The position numbers were made by a program, and so were the translations under genes. Below, one piece after another: positions 52,595 through 62,263 of a DNA stretch of 64,000 nt (position 1 is the first letter of the stretch; each line of letters opens with the position of its first letter). The notes beneath the pieces are model-generated. The model saw only the letters and a program-made list of their open reading frames with translations. It ran no database searches and was not told the DNA's origin. The stretch is from Trueperella pecoris (lineage in GTDB: Bacteria; Actinomycetota; Actinomycetes; Actinomycetales; Actinomycetaceae): assembly GCF_014926385.1 (NCBI RefSeq), contig NZ_CP053291.1, positions 1,178,001 to 1,242,000 on the forward strand, read 5' to 3'.

Positions 52595-53610
52595 TTCGTT
52601 CCTCGCTTAGGCTCGGGGCGGTAGTGGTCTGGGTTGAACAAGTGGGTGGGCGTTTGCGCGACACGTTCGACGGCGCGTAGACGTACCGAGGCGCTTCGCG
52701 GGTTTCGAGCGAGCTCTGCCTTATCAGCCTTGAGCGCCCCTCGAGTCAGCGGCTTGAGATAAGCCTTGTGATCGTCGAGTTCGATCGGGAGCCCAGCCGG
52801 TGTCGTCGAGGTCGTGCCAAGCGCGAAGGCCTCCTTGACAATGCGGTCTTCGAGGGACTGATAGGACTCCACCGCGAGACGCCCACCGACACGCAACGAT
52901 TCGATCGCCCGCGGGACGGCAATTTCGAGGACATCAAGCTCCTCGTTGACGGCAATGCGCAGCGCCTGGAACGTACGCTTTGCGGGATGGCCGCCGGTTC
53001 GGCGAGTTGCAGCCGGAATCGAGTCACGGACGAGGTCTGCCAGCTCCCGGGTTCGACTCAACGGAGCCTGCTCACGACGCCGCACAATGGCCTCCGCAAT
53101 CCGCGAGGCAAACTTCTCCTCGCCATACACCCGCAATATACGAGCGATCTCAGACTTGGTGGCGGTGGCGAGAATATCGGCTGCCGTTACGCCCACCGAC
53201 GGGTTCATGCGCATATCCAACGGCGCGTCTGCCGAGTAAGAAAACCCGCGCTCCTCTTCGTCCAACTGGAGCGAAGAAACGCCCAGATCCATGAGAATCG
53301 CATCCGCCTTGCCCTGGCGCCCGAATTCGGCCGCCACGAGGTCGACGTCGTCGTAGGTGGTGTGAACCGCGGTGAAACGATCACCGAACCGGGCAAGACG
53401 ATCGGAAGCGAGCGAAATGGCGGCAGGATCGCGATCGATGCCAACCACGTGGATGGCGGCGAACTCGGTCAAGAAGGCCTCTGAGTGTCCTCCCATCCCG
53501 AGTGTGCAGTCGATGAGCACAGCCTCGCCCTCGAGCGCGGGCGCAAGCAGATCAAGGCAGGTACGGGTCAGGACCGGCACGTGTAGTGCGTTATTTTCAG
53601 CGTTCAGCAC
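52591..53610 (-). CDS. rsmH: 16S rRNA (cytosine-1402-N4)-methyltransferase RsmH
   Basis: A 339-residue SAM-dependent enzyme. It begins [15 protein letters not shown], the SAM motif is [15 protein letters not shown] (about 34-48), and [23 protein letters not shown] and [19 protein letters not shown] are family signatures. It modifies C1402 of 16S rRNA. It follows mraZ after about 100 bp, as usual in dcw clusters. Confidence 0.96.
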   Translation of the reverse strand: MLNAENNALHVPVLTRTCLDLLAPALEGEAVLIDCTLGMGGHSEAFLTEFAAIHVVGIDRDPAAISLASDRLARFGDRFTAVHTTYDDVDLVAAEFGRQGKADAILMDLGVSSLQLDEEERGFSYSADAPLDMRMNPSVGVTAADILATATKSEIARILRVYGEEKFASRIAEAIVRRREQAPLSRTRELADLVRDSIPAATRRTGGHPAKRTFQALRIAVNEELDVLEIAVPRAIESLRVGGRLAVESYQSLEDRIVKEAFALGTTSTTPAGLPIELDDHKAYLKPLTRGALKADKAELARNPRSASVRLRAVERVAQTPTHLFNPDHYRPEPKRGTK

Positions 53611-53711
53611 CGCCGTTCCCTTCCTTCATGGGATCGATCGGTCCTCCACCGTTGGCCTGAAGCTGGGGAATTGCCGCAGGACATCGGTGAAAGGCCGACC
53701 GAACTCGTGGA

Positions 53712-54143
53712 TTAGATAAGCCCCGGAATGAGCTCATCTTCCCGATCTGCAAATTCGGACTCGTTGACATTGAGGTAGGAGTTCCACTTCTCCAAATCCC
53801 ACACCTCGACACGAGCACCAGATCCGATCACAGCTACGTCGCGGCCAAGGCCGGCGTATTCGCGCAACGCCACTGGGATGGTGATGCGCCCCTGCTTGTC
53901 AGGAACCTGGTCGTTGGCCCCGGAGAGGAACACGCGAGTGTAGGTGCGCGCCTCCTTCGAAGTCATCGGTGCCTGGCGGAGGTTTTCGAGAATGTTTTCG
54001 AACTCCGACATGGGAAAGATGTACAGGCAGTGTTCCTGTCCACGCGTCATGACGAGACCGCCCTGGAGCTGGTCACGAAACTTCGCAGGGAGGATCAGAC
54101 GACCCTTGTCGTCAACACGCGGTTCGTACGTACCAAGGAACAT
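53712..54143 (-). CDS. mraZ: transcriptional regulator MraZ
   Basis: A 143-residue protein with two SpoVT/AbrB-like halves: [26 protein letters not shown] and [23 protein letters not shown]. It binds tandem boxes in its own promoter and represses the dcw operon in other bacteria. Start ATG at 54143 has AAGGGGG about 5 nt upstream; an in-frame GTG at 54149 is less likely. The three 10-bp repeats at 54165-54194 are the expected binding boxes. Confidence 0.95.
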   Translation of the reverse strand: MFLGTYEPRVDDKGRLILPAKFRDQLQGGLVMTRGQEHCLYIFPMSEFENILENLRQAPMTSKEARTYTRVFLSGANDQVPDKQGRITIPVALREYAGLGRDVAVIGSGARVEVWDLEKWNSYLNVNESEFADREDELIPGLI

Positions 54144-54164
54144 CGTCACCCCCTTTTCCCAGTA

Positions 54165-54194
54165 GGCTCCACTTTACTCCACTTCGCTCCCTTT
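54165..54194 (-). promoter_or_regulatory. MraZ-binding boxes (three 10-bp direct repeats)
   Basis: On the minus strand AAAGGGAGCG, AAGTGGAGTA and AAGTGGAGCC follow one another without gap. MraZ boxes elsewhere are short G-rich direct repeats (TGGGN, or AAAGTGG-type in Mollicutes) with 10-bp spacing. They lie about 20-50 nt upstream of the mraZ start. Confidence 0.8.
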
Positions 54195-54462
54195 GCAAGA
54201 CCTACACACACCTTTGCAACATACTTTTCTGCGTAGTTTCAGGGAAAACTCAGGTGGAGGGATTTTTGTGACGTGCGGCCATTTCGGGCGCGCTTCGGCC
54301 GCGCAACATGCCCTGGACAGCGAGCAAGCGCGCCTCAGACCTCGCAAAACGTTCAGGTCGCGCGGGTAGGGGCCCGCGGTGGGGCAAAGTGGAGGGACAG
54401 CTTGGCGATTACCGTCCAGCGCTGCCTCGCAGGGGCCCGCTGGCTGGCCGGGGCCCGTGCTG

Positions 54463-54535
54463 TAGTAACCTGACCCGCACTTTAGTAATCTGCCGCACAT
54501 TAATACAGCGCCGAGCAGGTTAATGCAGCCGCGGC
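54463..54535 (+). repeat. intergenic repeat family, copy C (four tandem units)
   Basis: Four degenerate units start TA(G/A)T at 54463, 54483, 54501 and 54521, spaced 20, 18 and 20 nt. The third, TTAATACAGCGCCGAGCAGG, is the one shared with copies A and B. Confidence 0.7.
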
Positions 54536-54625
54536 ATCAGCGGGCAGGCGGAAGGAACCAGCCACGGCATCAGCGGCCGGGCGCCATACACAGCCGCGAC
54601 CCCCACACCCCCACGGCTTACATAT

Positions 54626-54653
54626 AAAAAGAGTGCGGCCGAAGCCGCACTCT
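54626..54653 (-). terminator. Rho-independent terminator of the DUF3040 gene
   Basis: Perfect 10-bp stem AGAGTGCGGC/GCCGCACTCT with a TTCG tetraloop on the minus strand, followed by TTTTTATATG. It lies about 90 nt beyond the stop of the DUF3040 gene. Confidence 0.9.
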
Positions 54654-54743
54654 GACGTGTTTGACACTTAGGGCATCGCTAGCTCTGTGAAGACGAATTG
54701 CCAGCCTCATCTGCCGGCACCCCAGCCTTGCCCGCAATGAACG

Positions 54744-55118
54744 CTAGCCTTGCTGGCGCTTGCGCCACTGCTCCATCTGTTGTTCCATGAAACTCGGCCC
54801 CTGACTACGCCGTGGCGCCTGGCCCCCGGCCGGGACCGCAACTTTGGTAACACCTTCCGACAGATACCACAGGCCGGCAAAAACGACAACGAAGCCGAGC
54901 ACCCCGACGAGGATGATCTCGGCCGCAACCCCACCGAGGACAATAAGTAGCCCGAGGACCGCAACAATGAGGCCGATCACGAGGTGCTTGGGTGAAAACG
55001 CCGTAGCTGTCGGAGCGTGCTCGTCGGTCGCAAGCGACTGCGCAAGAGTCGGGTCATCGTCAGCAAGCTGCGCCTCAAGTTGTTCGAGCATCTTGCGTTC
55101 GTAATCAGAAAGAGCCAT
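54744..55118 (-). CDS. DUF3040 membrane protein
   Basis: A 124-residue protein. The N-terminal MALSDYERKMLEQLEAQLADDDP is the DUF3040 hallmark. Two adjacent transmembrane helices (about 46-65 and 68-85) follow, then a basic Gln-rich tail (FMEQQMEQWRKRQQG). DUF3040 proteins are widespread beside mraZ or dinB in actinobacteria; their function is unknown. The terminator at 54626-54653 follows. Confidence 0.9.
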   Translation of the reverse strand: MALSDYERKMLEQLEAQLADDDPTLAQSLATDEHAPTATAFSPKHLVIGLIVAVLGLLIVLGGVAAEIILVGVLGFVVVFAGLWYLSEGVTKVAVPAGGQAPRRSQGPSFMEQQMEQWRKRQQG

Positions 55119-55214
55119 GTCTACCCCCAGCGGTCGTTGGTCATTTCAACCATACCCCATCGATGAAAACACAGGGCAAGCCAGCCTCGCAGAACCAGCT
55201 CCGCTCACGCGCGC

Positions 55215-56501
55215 TTATAGCGAACGCGGATCGTCAAAGCCCCCGAGCAGGGAACCCGCGCTCAAAGAGCCTCGCCCGAACTTCGAGCGGATAGAGTCCA
55301 TCGCCGCTTCGGCTCTGCCACGCCGACCGTCATCGCCCAGGGAAAGCTGTACGCCCTCATCTGCGTCGGAGAGGTTTTCTGCCTTCACACCTAACAGCCG
55401 AATACCCCCGGCGAGCACCCCCGACCCGACGCCGTCTCCCGGCTTCCCCAGCCCGTCACGATTCCCCGGCAGCGTCAAAGCGTCGAAAAGACGCCGGGCG
55501 GCGTCGTAGACATCGAAGGCGAGGTCAGTGGGGGCACCGAGCGTCACCGTGCGGGAGACGGTCGAAAAGTCCGCGGCGGACCTGACCTTGATCCCGATGG
55601 TCCGAGACACGACATGGTGTGAACGAAGGCGGCGGGCGACGTCGTCGGCAAGATGAAGCAAGACCTTGTGAGCCTGTTGCGGATCGTGGATTGGGCCGAA
55701 GAACGTCTGTTCCCGGCTGATTGACTTCTCCTGACGCTCGGGCGTGACGCGCCGGACGTCGACGCCCATCGCGAGCGCGTACAAGTGCGACCCGGCGGCC
55801 TCCCCGAGAAGGCGGCGGAGTCGGACCTCGCCGAGGGCAGCCAGATCACCGATCGTGCGGATTCCCTTGCGCTCGAGCTTGTCGTAGGTCTTCTCCCCCA
55901 CACCCCAGAGGGCTCCCACGGGAAGGCCGTGAAGAAATTCAAGGGTGCGATTTTCGGGGATGAGGAGGAGGCCGTCGGGTTTGGCATGGGCGGAGGCTAT
56001 TTTTGCGACGTGTTTGGTGGAGGCGATACCGACGGACGCGGGCACGTGCTCCTCGGCACGGATTCGCTCCCGGATGTGCTCGGCGATGTCCACGGGTGGG
56101 CCGAAGATCTTGCGCGCGCCTGAGACGTCGAGGAAGGCTTCGTCCACGGACAACGGCTCAACCAGGGGCGTTACGTCCCCGAGGATCTTCATGATCCGAT
56201 CCGACACCTCGCCATAGAGCCCGTGAGTGGCGGGGAGAATGATGAGGTGCGGGCACAGCCGTTTGGCGCGCACCACCGGCATGGCGGAGTTGACGCCGAA
56301 GCGGCGCGCCTCGTAGGAGGCGGCGGAAATGACGCCGCGTTCTTGCCCACCCACGGCTACGGGCTTACCAACCAGTTCGGGCTTTGTGAGGAGCTCGACG
56401 GACACGAAGAAGGCATCCATATCCACGTGCAGAATGTTGGTGCGCGAGTCGTCGCTTCCCCAATCTCGTTTGGCTGTCTGTGATCTCGGTGCCCGTGACA
56501 T
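55215..56501 (-). CDS. dinB: DNA polymerase IV
   Basis: A 428-residue Y-family translesion polymerase. The N-terminal ILHVDMDAFFVSVE and PLSVDEAFLDVSGA hold the catalytic carboxylates, and VISAASYEARRFGVNSAMP is the conserved fingers segment. A little-finger domain (SISREQTFFGPIHD) follows. The start at 56501 has GGAAGGAGGGTC before the ATG. The length is normal for actinobacterial DinB. Confidence 0.95.
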   Translation of the reverse strand: MSRAPRSQTAKRDWGSDDSRTNILHVDMDAFFVSVELLTKPELVGKPVAVGGQERGVISAASYEARRFGVNSAMPVVRAKRLCPHLIILPATHGLYGEVSDRIMKILGDVTPLVEPLSVDEAFLDVSGARKIFGPPVDIAEHIRERIRAEEHVPASVGIASTKHVAKIASAHAKPDGLLLIPENRTLEFLHGLPVGALWGVGEKTYDKLERKGIRTIGDLAALGEVRLRRLLGEAAGSHLYALAMGVDVRRVTPERQEKSISREQTFFGPIHDPQQAHKVLLHLADDVARRLRSHHVVSRTIGIKVRSAADFSTVSRTVTLGAPTDLAFDVYDAARRLFDALTLPGNRDGLGKPGDGVGSGVLAGGIRLLGVKAENLSDADEGVQLSLGDDGRRGRAEAAMDSIRSKFGRGSLSAGSLLGGFDDPRSL

Positions 56502-56541
56502 GACCCTCCTTCCGCGTTCTCGGTCCTGCCATTGAAGAGTC

Positions 56542-56547
56542 TAGACT
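56542..56547 (+). promoter_or_regulatory. -10-like hexamer of the spermidine-synthase-like gene (leaderless type)
   Basis: TAGACT ends 6 nt before the ATG at 56554. Confidence 0.45.
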
Positions 56548-56553
56548 GCTCTT

Positions 56554-57411
56554 ATGCCACGCAAGTCCAAAGCATCCCCTACGCGCGTCCAGACCGCGAT
56601 GTCGACGATCGATCTGGTTGAGCGCGATGGCCTTCTGACTCTGTATGTCGACGGTGTCGAGTCCTCAGCCCTGGCCCTCGACGATCCGACGCATCTCGAG
56701 TTCGAGTACATGCAACATATTCAGATTGCGCTAGACTCCCTGTTCCCAGCTGGGTCTGCGATCCGTGCGTTGCATTTGGGCGGGGCAGGATGCGCGTTGG
56801 CTCGCGCGATCGATGCTTTGCGCCCCGGTTCGCGCCAGTTGGCGATTGAGATCGACGCCGAGCTCGCCGCCCAGGTACGCCACTGGATCGATCTGCCGCC
56901 GGCGCCCCGGCTGCGGATCCGGGCAGAGGACGCGCGCTTGACGCTGGAGACGAACAAGGGCTCGTGGCACCTCATCGTTCGGGACGCTTTTGCTTCAGGC
57001 CGCATTCCTCGACACCTGGCAACGGTTGAGGCACATGCACGCGCCGCTCGCCTCCTCACCGACGATGGGTTATTCGCGCTCAATATTGCCGGCGAGGCGG
57101 GATTGGCTCCGGTATACCGGGAGGTCAGGGCGCTGCGGGAGAGTTTCGCTCATATCGCGGCGATCGCGGACCCGGCCATCGTCAAGGGTCGCCGTTTCGG
57201 CAACGTCATTCTTCTGGCGAGCCAGCGCCCGATTCCGCTCGAGTCCATTTCGCGGGCCGTGCGGCGTCTTCCGCTTCCCACCGTCGCCCTAGGCCAGGCG
57301 CCACTCGAAGAGCGCGCGGTAGGGGCGCAACTTATTCACGACGCCGACGTCGGCTGGCCGCCTCAGCCTGGCGCGGTCGATGAGCGATCGCGTCATTCGG
57401 CGCCGGCCTGA
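56554..57411 (+). CDS. spermidine synthase-like methyltransferase-fold protein
   Basis: A 285-residue protein with the SpeE-type Rossmann fold: LEFEYMQHIQIALDSL, then LHLGGAGCALARAIDAL (about 71-87) as the SAM-binding glycine motif, AIEIDAELAAQVRHW, and WHLIVRDAFASGRIPRHL. The usual gate-keeping D-(S/A)-(T/S)-D-P segment for decarboxy-SAM chemistry is replaced by RDAFASG, so true spermidine synthesis is doubtful. Such orphan SpeE-like proteins are common in actinobacteria with unknown substrate. Divergent from dinB. Confidence 0.8.
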   Translation: MPRKSKASPTRVQTAMSTIDLVERDGLLTLYVDGVESSALALDDPTHLEFEYMQHIQIALDSLFPAGSAIRALHLGGAGCALARAIDALRPGSRQLAIEIDAELAAQVRHWIDLPPAPRLRIRAEDARLTLETNKGSWHLIVRDAFASGRIPRHLATVEAHARAARLLTDDGLFALNIAGEAGLAPVYREVRALRESFAHIAAIADPAIVKGRRFGNVILLASQRPIPLESISRAVRRLPLPTVALGQAPLEERAVGAQLIHDADVGWPPQPGAVDERSRHSAPA

Positions 57412-57452
57412 GCCTGTGGCCTCTTAAGGGTGCACCGGTGAGCCTGCGACGG

Positions 57453-58793
57453 TTAGAGCCCGCAACCACCGCCGCGCGTGTTTCCCCTTGCTCGCGACCG
57501 ATACCGCGCTGCCACCTCGGCCAGAGACGGGACGACGATTCCGTGGGCGGCGTCGTTCTTGCGCACCCGGCGGCGATAAATCTCGATATTAAGCATGCCG
57601 ATAGCCCACGCTAGGAGCTGGGTGGACATCGCGATTTTGAAATCGCCCGCGCTGAATGGCTGACCCGCGGCGGACCAGTCGAGAACGAGACCGATGAGGC
57701 CTGCGCTCATGAGCGAAGCGATAAACCCGCCGGTGTTGATCACGCCGTTAGCCGTGCCGAGGCGGCTGACGGGAATCGCCGTACGAGAAAAATCGAAGCC
57801 GATCGACGAGGCGGGTCCCGCGAAGGAGATGGTCAAGAGGAGCAGGATGGTCAGCCAGCCGGGTGCGGGTGCGGGCAGGATAATCACGGCGCCCCAGGCG
57901 AGGAGGACCATGATCGCCGCTGCGTTGACCAGCCACACGCGCCGGAGCCGGTGCCGGGCTGTCAGCTCCCCTATCAGCGGGCCGAAGACCATTCCCGAGC
58001 CCGTGATGACCACGAGCAGCGCCGACGCCACGGCCGGCCCGTACCCGTTGTGAATTTGGAGGAAGGGCACGCCCCAGAGGAGCGTGAATACGGTCAGCGG
58101 AAAGTTACACGTCCAGTGGGTCCAAAAGCCGAGCCAGGTTGCCGGCTCACGGAGGGTGTCACCGATCGTCGGGTGGGCCTGCGTCACGACGTCGCCCGAC
58201 TCAGCCGCGTCACCGGTCACGCCACCGCCCGGCGCGTCACGAATCACCCCAAACGCGGCGGCAGCGGCGACCACGCCGATCACGGACAACGCCGAGAAGG
58301 CAGGCGCCCAACCGACATGTGCGAGGGCAAAGGCGAAGGGCAGAGAGGAAATGAACTGCCCAAAGCCTCCCACGATTCCGGTCAGTTGGGTGATCAGGGG
58401 CGCCCTGCGCGGGCTGAACCAGGACGGCACGAGTCGAATCACCGAGGTGAACGCCGTGGCGTCCCCGAGCCCGATCAAGAAACGCGCCACCAGTGCCCAG
58501 CCCACCGTGTCCGCGAACGCCATTCCCACCTGCCCGACGGCCAAAATCATGGCGCCGCATCCCAGGAGCATGCGCGCTCCGAAACGGTCCAGCAGCAGGC
58601 CAACGGGCAGTTGAGCGACGGCGTATACCCCGACTTGGACGATCGTGAAAAGTGACAGCGTAGCGGCCGTGATGTTGAAGCGATCGATGGCGCTCAGGCC
58701 GGCCACGCCGAACGAGGTGCGGCCAGCAACCGCCACGGCGTAGACCGCGACGGCTATGCCCCACACGACGAGTGCCGCTTTGTGGCGGTTCAT
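57453..58793 (-). CDS. major facilitator superfamily transporter
   Basis: A 446-residue polytopic membrane protein with twelve predicted helices. GLLLDRFGARMLLGCGAMI matches the MFS loop 2-3 motif (GxLaDrxGrkxxl). LIGLGDATAFTSVIRLVPSWFSPRRAPLITQLTGIVGGFGQ resembles the 4th-5th helix region of nitrate/sugar-phosphate-type MFS permeases. The substrate cannot be predicted. It lies 8 bp after the PAC2 gene on the same strand. Confidence 0.88.
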   Translation of the reverse strand: MNRHKAALVVWGIAVAVYAVAVAGRTSFGVAGLSAIDRFNITAATLSLFTIVQVGVYAVAQLPVGLLLDRFGARMLLGCGAMILAVGQVGMAFADTVGWALVARFLIGLGDATAFTSVIRLVPSWFSPRRAPLITQLTGIVGGFGQFISSLPFAFALAHVGWAPAFSALSVIGVVAAAAAFGVIRDAPGGGVTGDAAESGDVVTQAHPTIGDTLREPATWLGFWTHWTCNFPLTVFTLLWGVPFLQIHNGYGPAVASALLVVITGSGMVFGPLIGELTARHRLRRVWLVNAAAIMVLLAWGAVIILPAPAPGWLTILLLLTISFAGPASSIGFDFSRTAIPVSRLGTANGVINTGGFIASLMSAGLIGLVLDWSAAGQPFSAGDFKIAMSTQLLAWAIGMLNIEIYRRRVRKNDAAHGIVVPSLAEVAARYRSRARGNTRGGGCGL

Positions 58794-58801
58794 GCGTACT
58801 T

Positions 58802-59866
58802 TTATTCCTCGTGGTCCTTCGTGGATTCGCTTGCTGGGCCGTCGTTTCCCTCGGGGCTGTTGGCTTGCGTCTTGTCCTCGCGTGAGAGCCGGCCCAAGCC
58901 CACGCGGAAGCCCTGGCCAATGCGGCGGAACTCGTCGGAGAAGTGCCTGCGTTCGGGCTTGTCTTTGTGGACTCGCTCGAGCGGCGAGGAATCGTGCGAG
59001 GCGAGGAATTGCTCGACGGCGTCGCCGATCTCGTCTGACGAGGGGATAACGGGGATGGTCTCCTCGTTCTTGACAAAGCCCGCCTCGGAAGCGTCGTAGT
59101 CTTCTTCAAGTTTGGTCACGAGCTGATCGAAGTCGGAGCCCTCTACCAGTAGCTGCGAGATCGCGGCGCGTTGTGAATCTTCGAGCTGTTCGAGATCGCC
59201 CAGTGGGAAGGTGGGCCCACCGCGCGCGGCAAGCATCTTGATAGCCGCGAGCGCACCGGCGAAGAAGGGGGCTTCTCCTCGTACGAGGTAGAAGGGGACG
59301 CGCACGCGGATGTTGACCACCGAGATCGACTTTTCTCCGGCCATGTGTTCGAAGACGTCGGACAGCTGCGCGAAGTGTTCGGCAAAGCCCTCGACGACGG
59401 GGTGGTCCCCCGCCGAGGCGGTGGTGCGAATGAGCATATCGACGGGACGGGTGTGCGGAATGGGCGCGGGCATGGCCGCGAAGGAGAAGACGTTCTCCAC
59501 CCCGAAGCGTTCGATGATCTCGAGGATGTCCTCGCTGACGGCGCACCAACGAAAATCGGGTTCCTGCCCGGTCAGGTAAAGGAATGACTCGCCGTGTACG
59601 TCCGTCACGAGCATGAGGCGCATCTGTGGCATCGTCAGGGCAACGATGTGCCCGTCGGCGTAGCTGACGATCGGACGCTGGGCGCGCAGATCGAAAAGCT
59701 TGTCCGAATCGAAGGTGCCGATCAGTTCGGCATCGAGCGTGTCGATCGTGGCGTTGATGGCCTGTGCCGTGTCGCCGGCGTCGATGAGCGGGTCAATGAG
59801 GTTAATGACGAGCGTACGCACGCGCAACCCGCTGGCGATGTCATCAAGTGTGAAGAAATGTGCCAC
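58802..59866 (-). CDS. PAC2-family protein
   Basis: A 354-residue cytoplasmic protein. The segment VLALTMPQMRLMLVTDVHGESFLYLTGQEPDFRW, then IIERFGVENVFSFAAMPAPIPHTRPVDM and ISVVNIRVRVPFYLVRGEAPFFAGALAAIKML, follows the PAC2 (proteasome-assembly-chaperone-like) family of actinobacteria. The C-terminal about 80 residues are charged and disordered. The GTG start has AGGAGG 6 nt upstream. It is divergent from the HelD gene. Confidence 0.85.
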   Translation of the reverse strand: MAHFFTLDDIASGLRVRTLVINLIDPLIDAGDTAQAINATIDTLDAELIGTFDSDKLFDLRAQRPIVSYADGHIVALTMPQMRLMLVTDVHGESFLYLTGQEPDFRWCAVSEDILEIIERFGVENVFSFAAMPAPIPHTRPVDMLIRTTASAGDHPVVEGFAEHFAQLSDVFEHMAGEKSISVVNIRVRVPFYLVRGEAPFFAGALAAIKMLAARGGPTFPLGDLEQLEDSQRAAISQLLVEGSDFDQLVTKLEEDYDASEAGFVKNEETIPVIPSSDEIGDAVEQFLASHDSSPLERVHKDKPERRHFSDEFRRIGQGFRVGLGRLSREDKTQANSPEGNDGPASESTKDHEE

Positions 59867-60023
59867 GTATACCCTCCTCTTTCTACATTCTCACAACGCA
59901 GAGACTTTGGCGAAATATTCCGCTGGTTGCGCCCCTCACCCTGCGGCTCACGCTACCGGATTCGATGTGCATCTTGGGGCGGAATCATGAATAATTGAAT
60001 GCCACAAAGTTTGGGGGTATCCA

Positions 60024-62249
60024 GTGGAAAAAACCGCCATTGAGCGCGCGATCGCCGAGGAACAGGCCTTTGTTGACCTTGCATACGCCGCTCTCGACCG
60101 TCAGCACGACTACTACCGCGATCAGCTTACGCGTGTTCGCGCGCAGGGCGGGCGAGGAACCCCGGGGGCCGTGTCGGAGCGTGACTCTTTCGCCAGCCAT
60201 TACGAGGATAATCTGCTGCGTTTGCGCAACGTGGAAAATCGCCTCGTCATGGGCCGCCTTGACCATGAGGACGAGACTGTCACCCACATCGGGCGCATGA
60301 CGTTGCGCGACGAGGACCAGAACATCCTTCTGACGGATTGGCGCGCGCCACAGTCTGAGCCGTTCTATCAGGCAACGGCAGCACATCCAGAAGATATTGT
60401 GCGACGCCGTCACATTCAGACGCGCCTTCGTGAGGTCACCGGTGTCGAAGACGAACTGTTGAGAAACACGGCTCCTTTCTCCGACCTCAACCTCACGGGC
60501 GAGGGCGCACTCATGGCGGCCATGTCGCAGGCGCGTGAAGGAAAGATGGGCGATATTGTCGGCACTATCCAGGCCGAACAGGATCGCATTATTCGCGCTG
60601 ACGCGGCGGGCGTCCTCGTGGTCCAGGGCGGGCCCGGCACTGGCAAGACGGCCGTGGCGCTCCACCGTGCCGCGTACCTGCTTTACACTCACCGGGAGCG
60701 CCTGGCTCGCTCCGGGGTGCTCATCATTGGCCCCTCCCCCGTCTTCTTGCGCTATATTGACCAGGTCCTGCCTTCGTTGGGCGAGTCCGACGTGGTTGGG
60801 GCAACGATCGAGGATCTGGTTCCTGGCGTGCGCGCCTCGGCGAGCGAACCCGAGCAGGTGGCCCGGATTAAGGGGCGTCCCATCTGGGGTGAGTTCGCCA
60901 AGCGTGCAATCCGCAGGATCGTCCAGAAACCGCTTGCGACGCCTGTATCTTTTGCCGTCAATGGTAAGAAGCTGACGCTGACGCCGGCTATGGTTGAGGA
61001 CGCCCAGCGCCGCGCACGCCGTTCGGGCAAGCCTCACAACCAAGCTCGCGATATCTATGCCAAGCGCCTTGTGAGTGCCCTCGCCGGGCAGCTCGCCGAG
61101 GCGTTTGAGACCACGCTCGAGGATTCCGATTGGCTGGTTGCCGACGTCGCCGGTTCTGCCGACGCTCGCCGGGAGATCAACCTGCATTGGCTTCCGTCCT
61201 CCCCCGTCACCCTGCTGGAGCGCATCTACCACTTCCCCGAGTTGCTTGAGCGCATCGCCCCTGAGCTCACCGCCCAGGAGCGTTCCCTTCTTCGCCGCGA
61301 GCGAGGCAACGGCCTGACGCCGGCAGATATCCCGATTATTGACGAGCTGGCCGAGCTTCTTGGCCCCTTCGCCTCGGACGAGGATCGACGCCGCCTGGCG
61401 GCCAAGGAAAACGCCGACCACGAGCTGTCCGAGTATGTCTCGCAAACGATGAACTCGATGGGATTGGGCGGCGGAATCGTCAATTCGGCGATGATTACCC
61501 AACGCGTCGCCGAGGCGGGTGCGGGTGAGACACTCGCCGAGCGGGCGGCAAGCGACAGGTCGTGGACGTACGGCCACGTCGTCGTCGACGAGGCCCAGGA
61601 GCTTTCACCCATGCAGTGGCGTATGATCGCGCGGCGCAATCCGTCGCGGTCGATGACGCTCGTCGGTGATCTCGATCAGCGCCCCTCTGGCGCACCCGAC
61701 GGCGGCTGGGCGTCAGCGCTCGGGCCGCTCACGGAGTTTCACCGCGTCGACCAGCTGACTATTTCCTATCGCACCCCGTCCACCGTCTTAACGAAGGCGG
61801 GAGAGGTCATGGAGGCCAACGGCTACCCGGTTGGTTTCATGCGGGCAGCACGCGACCTCGAAGGGTCGCTGGCATATCACCGTGGCGGCGAGGAGGTACT
61901 GATCGACCTTATCGAGAAGGCGTGCCTCGAGCTGGATGAGGAGTTTGGCCTGGGGAGGGGATCGGTGGGCGTGATCGCCCCGAAGGAGCTCTACGACCGG
62001 GTCGGAGACACACTCGCAAACACCCCTCGTCTCACCACGTGGACACTGGATCGCACGGGTTCTGAGATTTCGGCGAGAATACATATGTTGACCGCGTGGA
62101 TGTCCAAGGGGCTGGAGTACGACGTCGTCGTGCTCGTCGAACCCGAGGCAATCCTGGGCGACGGGCCCGGCGATCTCTACGTCGCCATGACCCGTCCGAC
62201 TAGGAGACTCGACGTCCTCTCGCGCGGCCCACTGCCGAAGGGTTTCTAA
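60024..62249 (+). CDS. HelD-type RNA polymerase recycling ATPase (UvrD/Rep-like)
   Basis: A 741-residue superfamily 1 motor. An N-terminal coiled-coil arm (IAEEQAFVDLAYAALDRQHDYYRDQLTRV) is followed by ATPase motifs: Q-like segment EQDRIIRADAAGVLVVQGG, Walker A GGPGTGKT (about 203-210), Walker B VVVDEAQELSPMQW (about 518), SYRTPSTV and the final motif MTRPTRRL. The arrangement matches actinobacterial HelD, which releases stalled RNA polymerase and can lower rifamycin sensitivity. The start is the GTG at 60024. The substrate role is family knowledge. Confidence 0.9.
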   Translation: MEKTAIERAIAEEQAFVDLAYAALDRQHDYYRDQLTRVRAQGGRGTPGAVSERDSFASHYEDNLLRLRNVENRLVMGRLDHEDETVTHIGRMTLRDEDQNILLTDWRAPQSEPFYQATAAHPEDIVRRRHIQTRLREVTGVEDELLRNTAPFSDLNLTGEGALMAAMSQAREGKMGDIVGTIQAEQDRIIRADAAGVLVVQGGPGTGKTAVALHRAAYLLYTHRERLARSGVLIIGPSPVFLRYIDQVLPSLGESDVVGATIEDLVPGVRASASEPEQVARIKGRPIWGEFAKRAIRRIVQKPLATPVSFAVNGKKLTLTPAMVEDAQRRARRSGKPHNQARDIYAKRLVSALAGQLAEAFETTLEDSDWLVADVAGSADARREINLHWLPSSPVTLLERIYHFPELLERIAPELTAQERSLLRRERGNGLTPADIPIIDELAELLGPFASDEDRRRLAAKENADHELSEYVSQTMNSMGLGGGIVNSAMITQRVAEAGAGETLAERAASDRSWTYGHVVVDEAQELSPMQWRMIARRNPSRSMTLVGDLDQRPSGAPDGGWASALGPLTEFHRVDQLTISYRTPSTVLTKAGEVMEANGYPVGFMRAARDLEGSLAYHRGGEEVLIDLIEKACLELDEEFGLGRGSVGVIAPKELYDRVGDTLANTPRLTTWTLDRTGSEISARIHMLTAWMSKGLEYDVVVLVEPEAILGDGPGDLYVAMTRPTRRLDVLSRGPLPKGF

Positions 62250-62263
62250 CGAAAGAGTGAACA

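Larger units (their letters stand above)
54150..54743. other. 594-bp intergenic region: MraZ boxes, repeat copy C, terminator
   Basis: Between mraZ and the DUF3040 gene there is no convincing ORF. It holds the MraZ boxes (54165-54194), a copy of the intergenic repeat family (54463-54535) and the DUF3040 terminator (54626-54653). A short imperfect direct repeat CGGCATCAGCGG near 54532 and 54563 is also present. Confidence 0.6.

Noticed and set aside
54463-54535. Possible CRISPR array
   Set aside because: Units are about 20 nt, degenerate and without spacers of constant length; no cas genes are in the window.
59985-61577. 530-residue open frame on the minus strand
   Set aside because: Antisense to the HelD gene, low-complexity composition and no family features; HelD motifs on the other strand are decisive.
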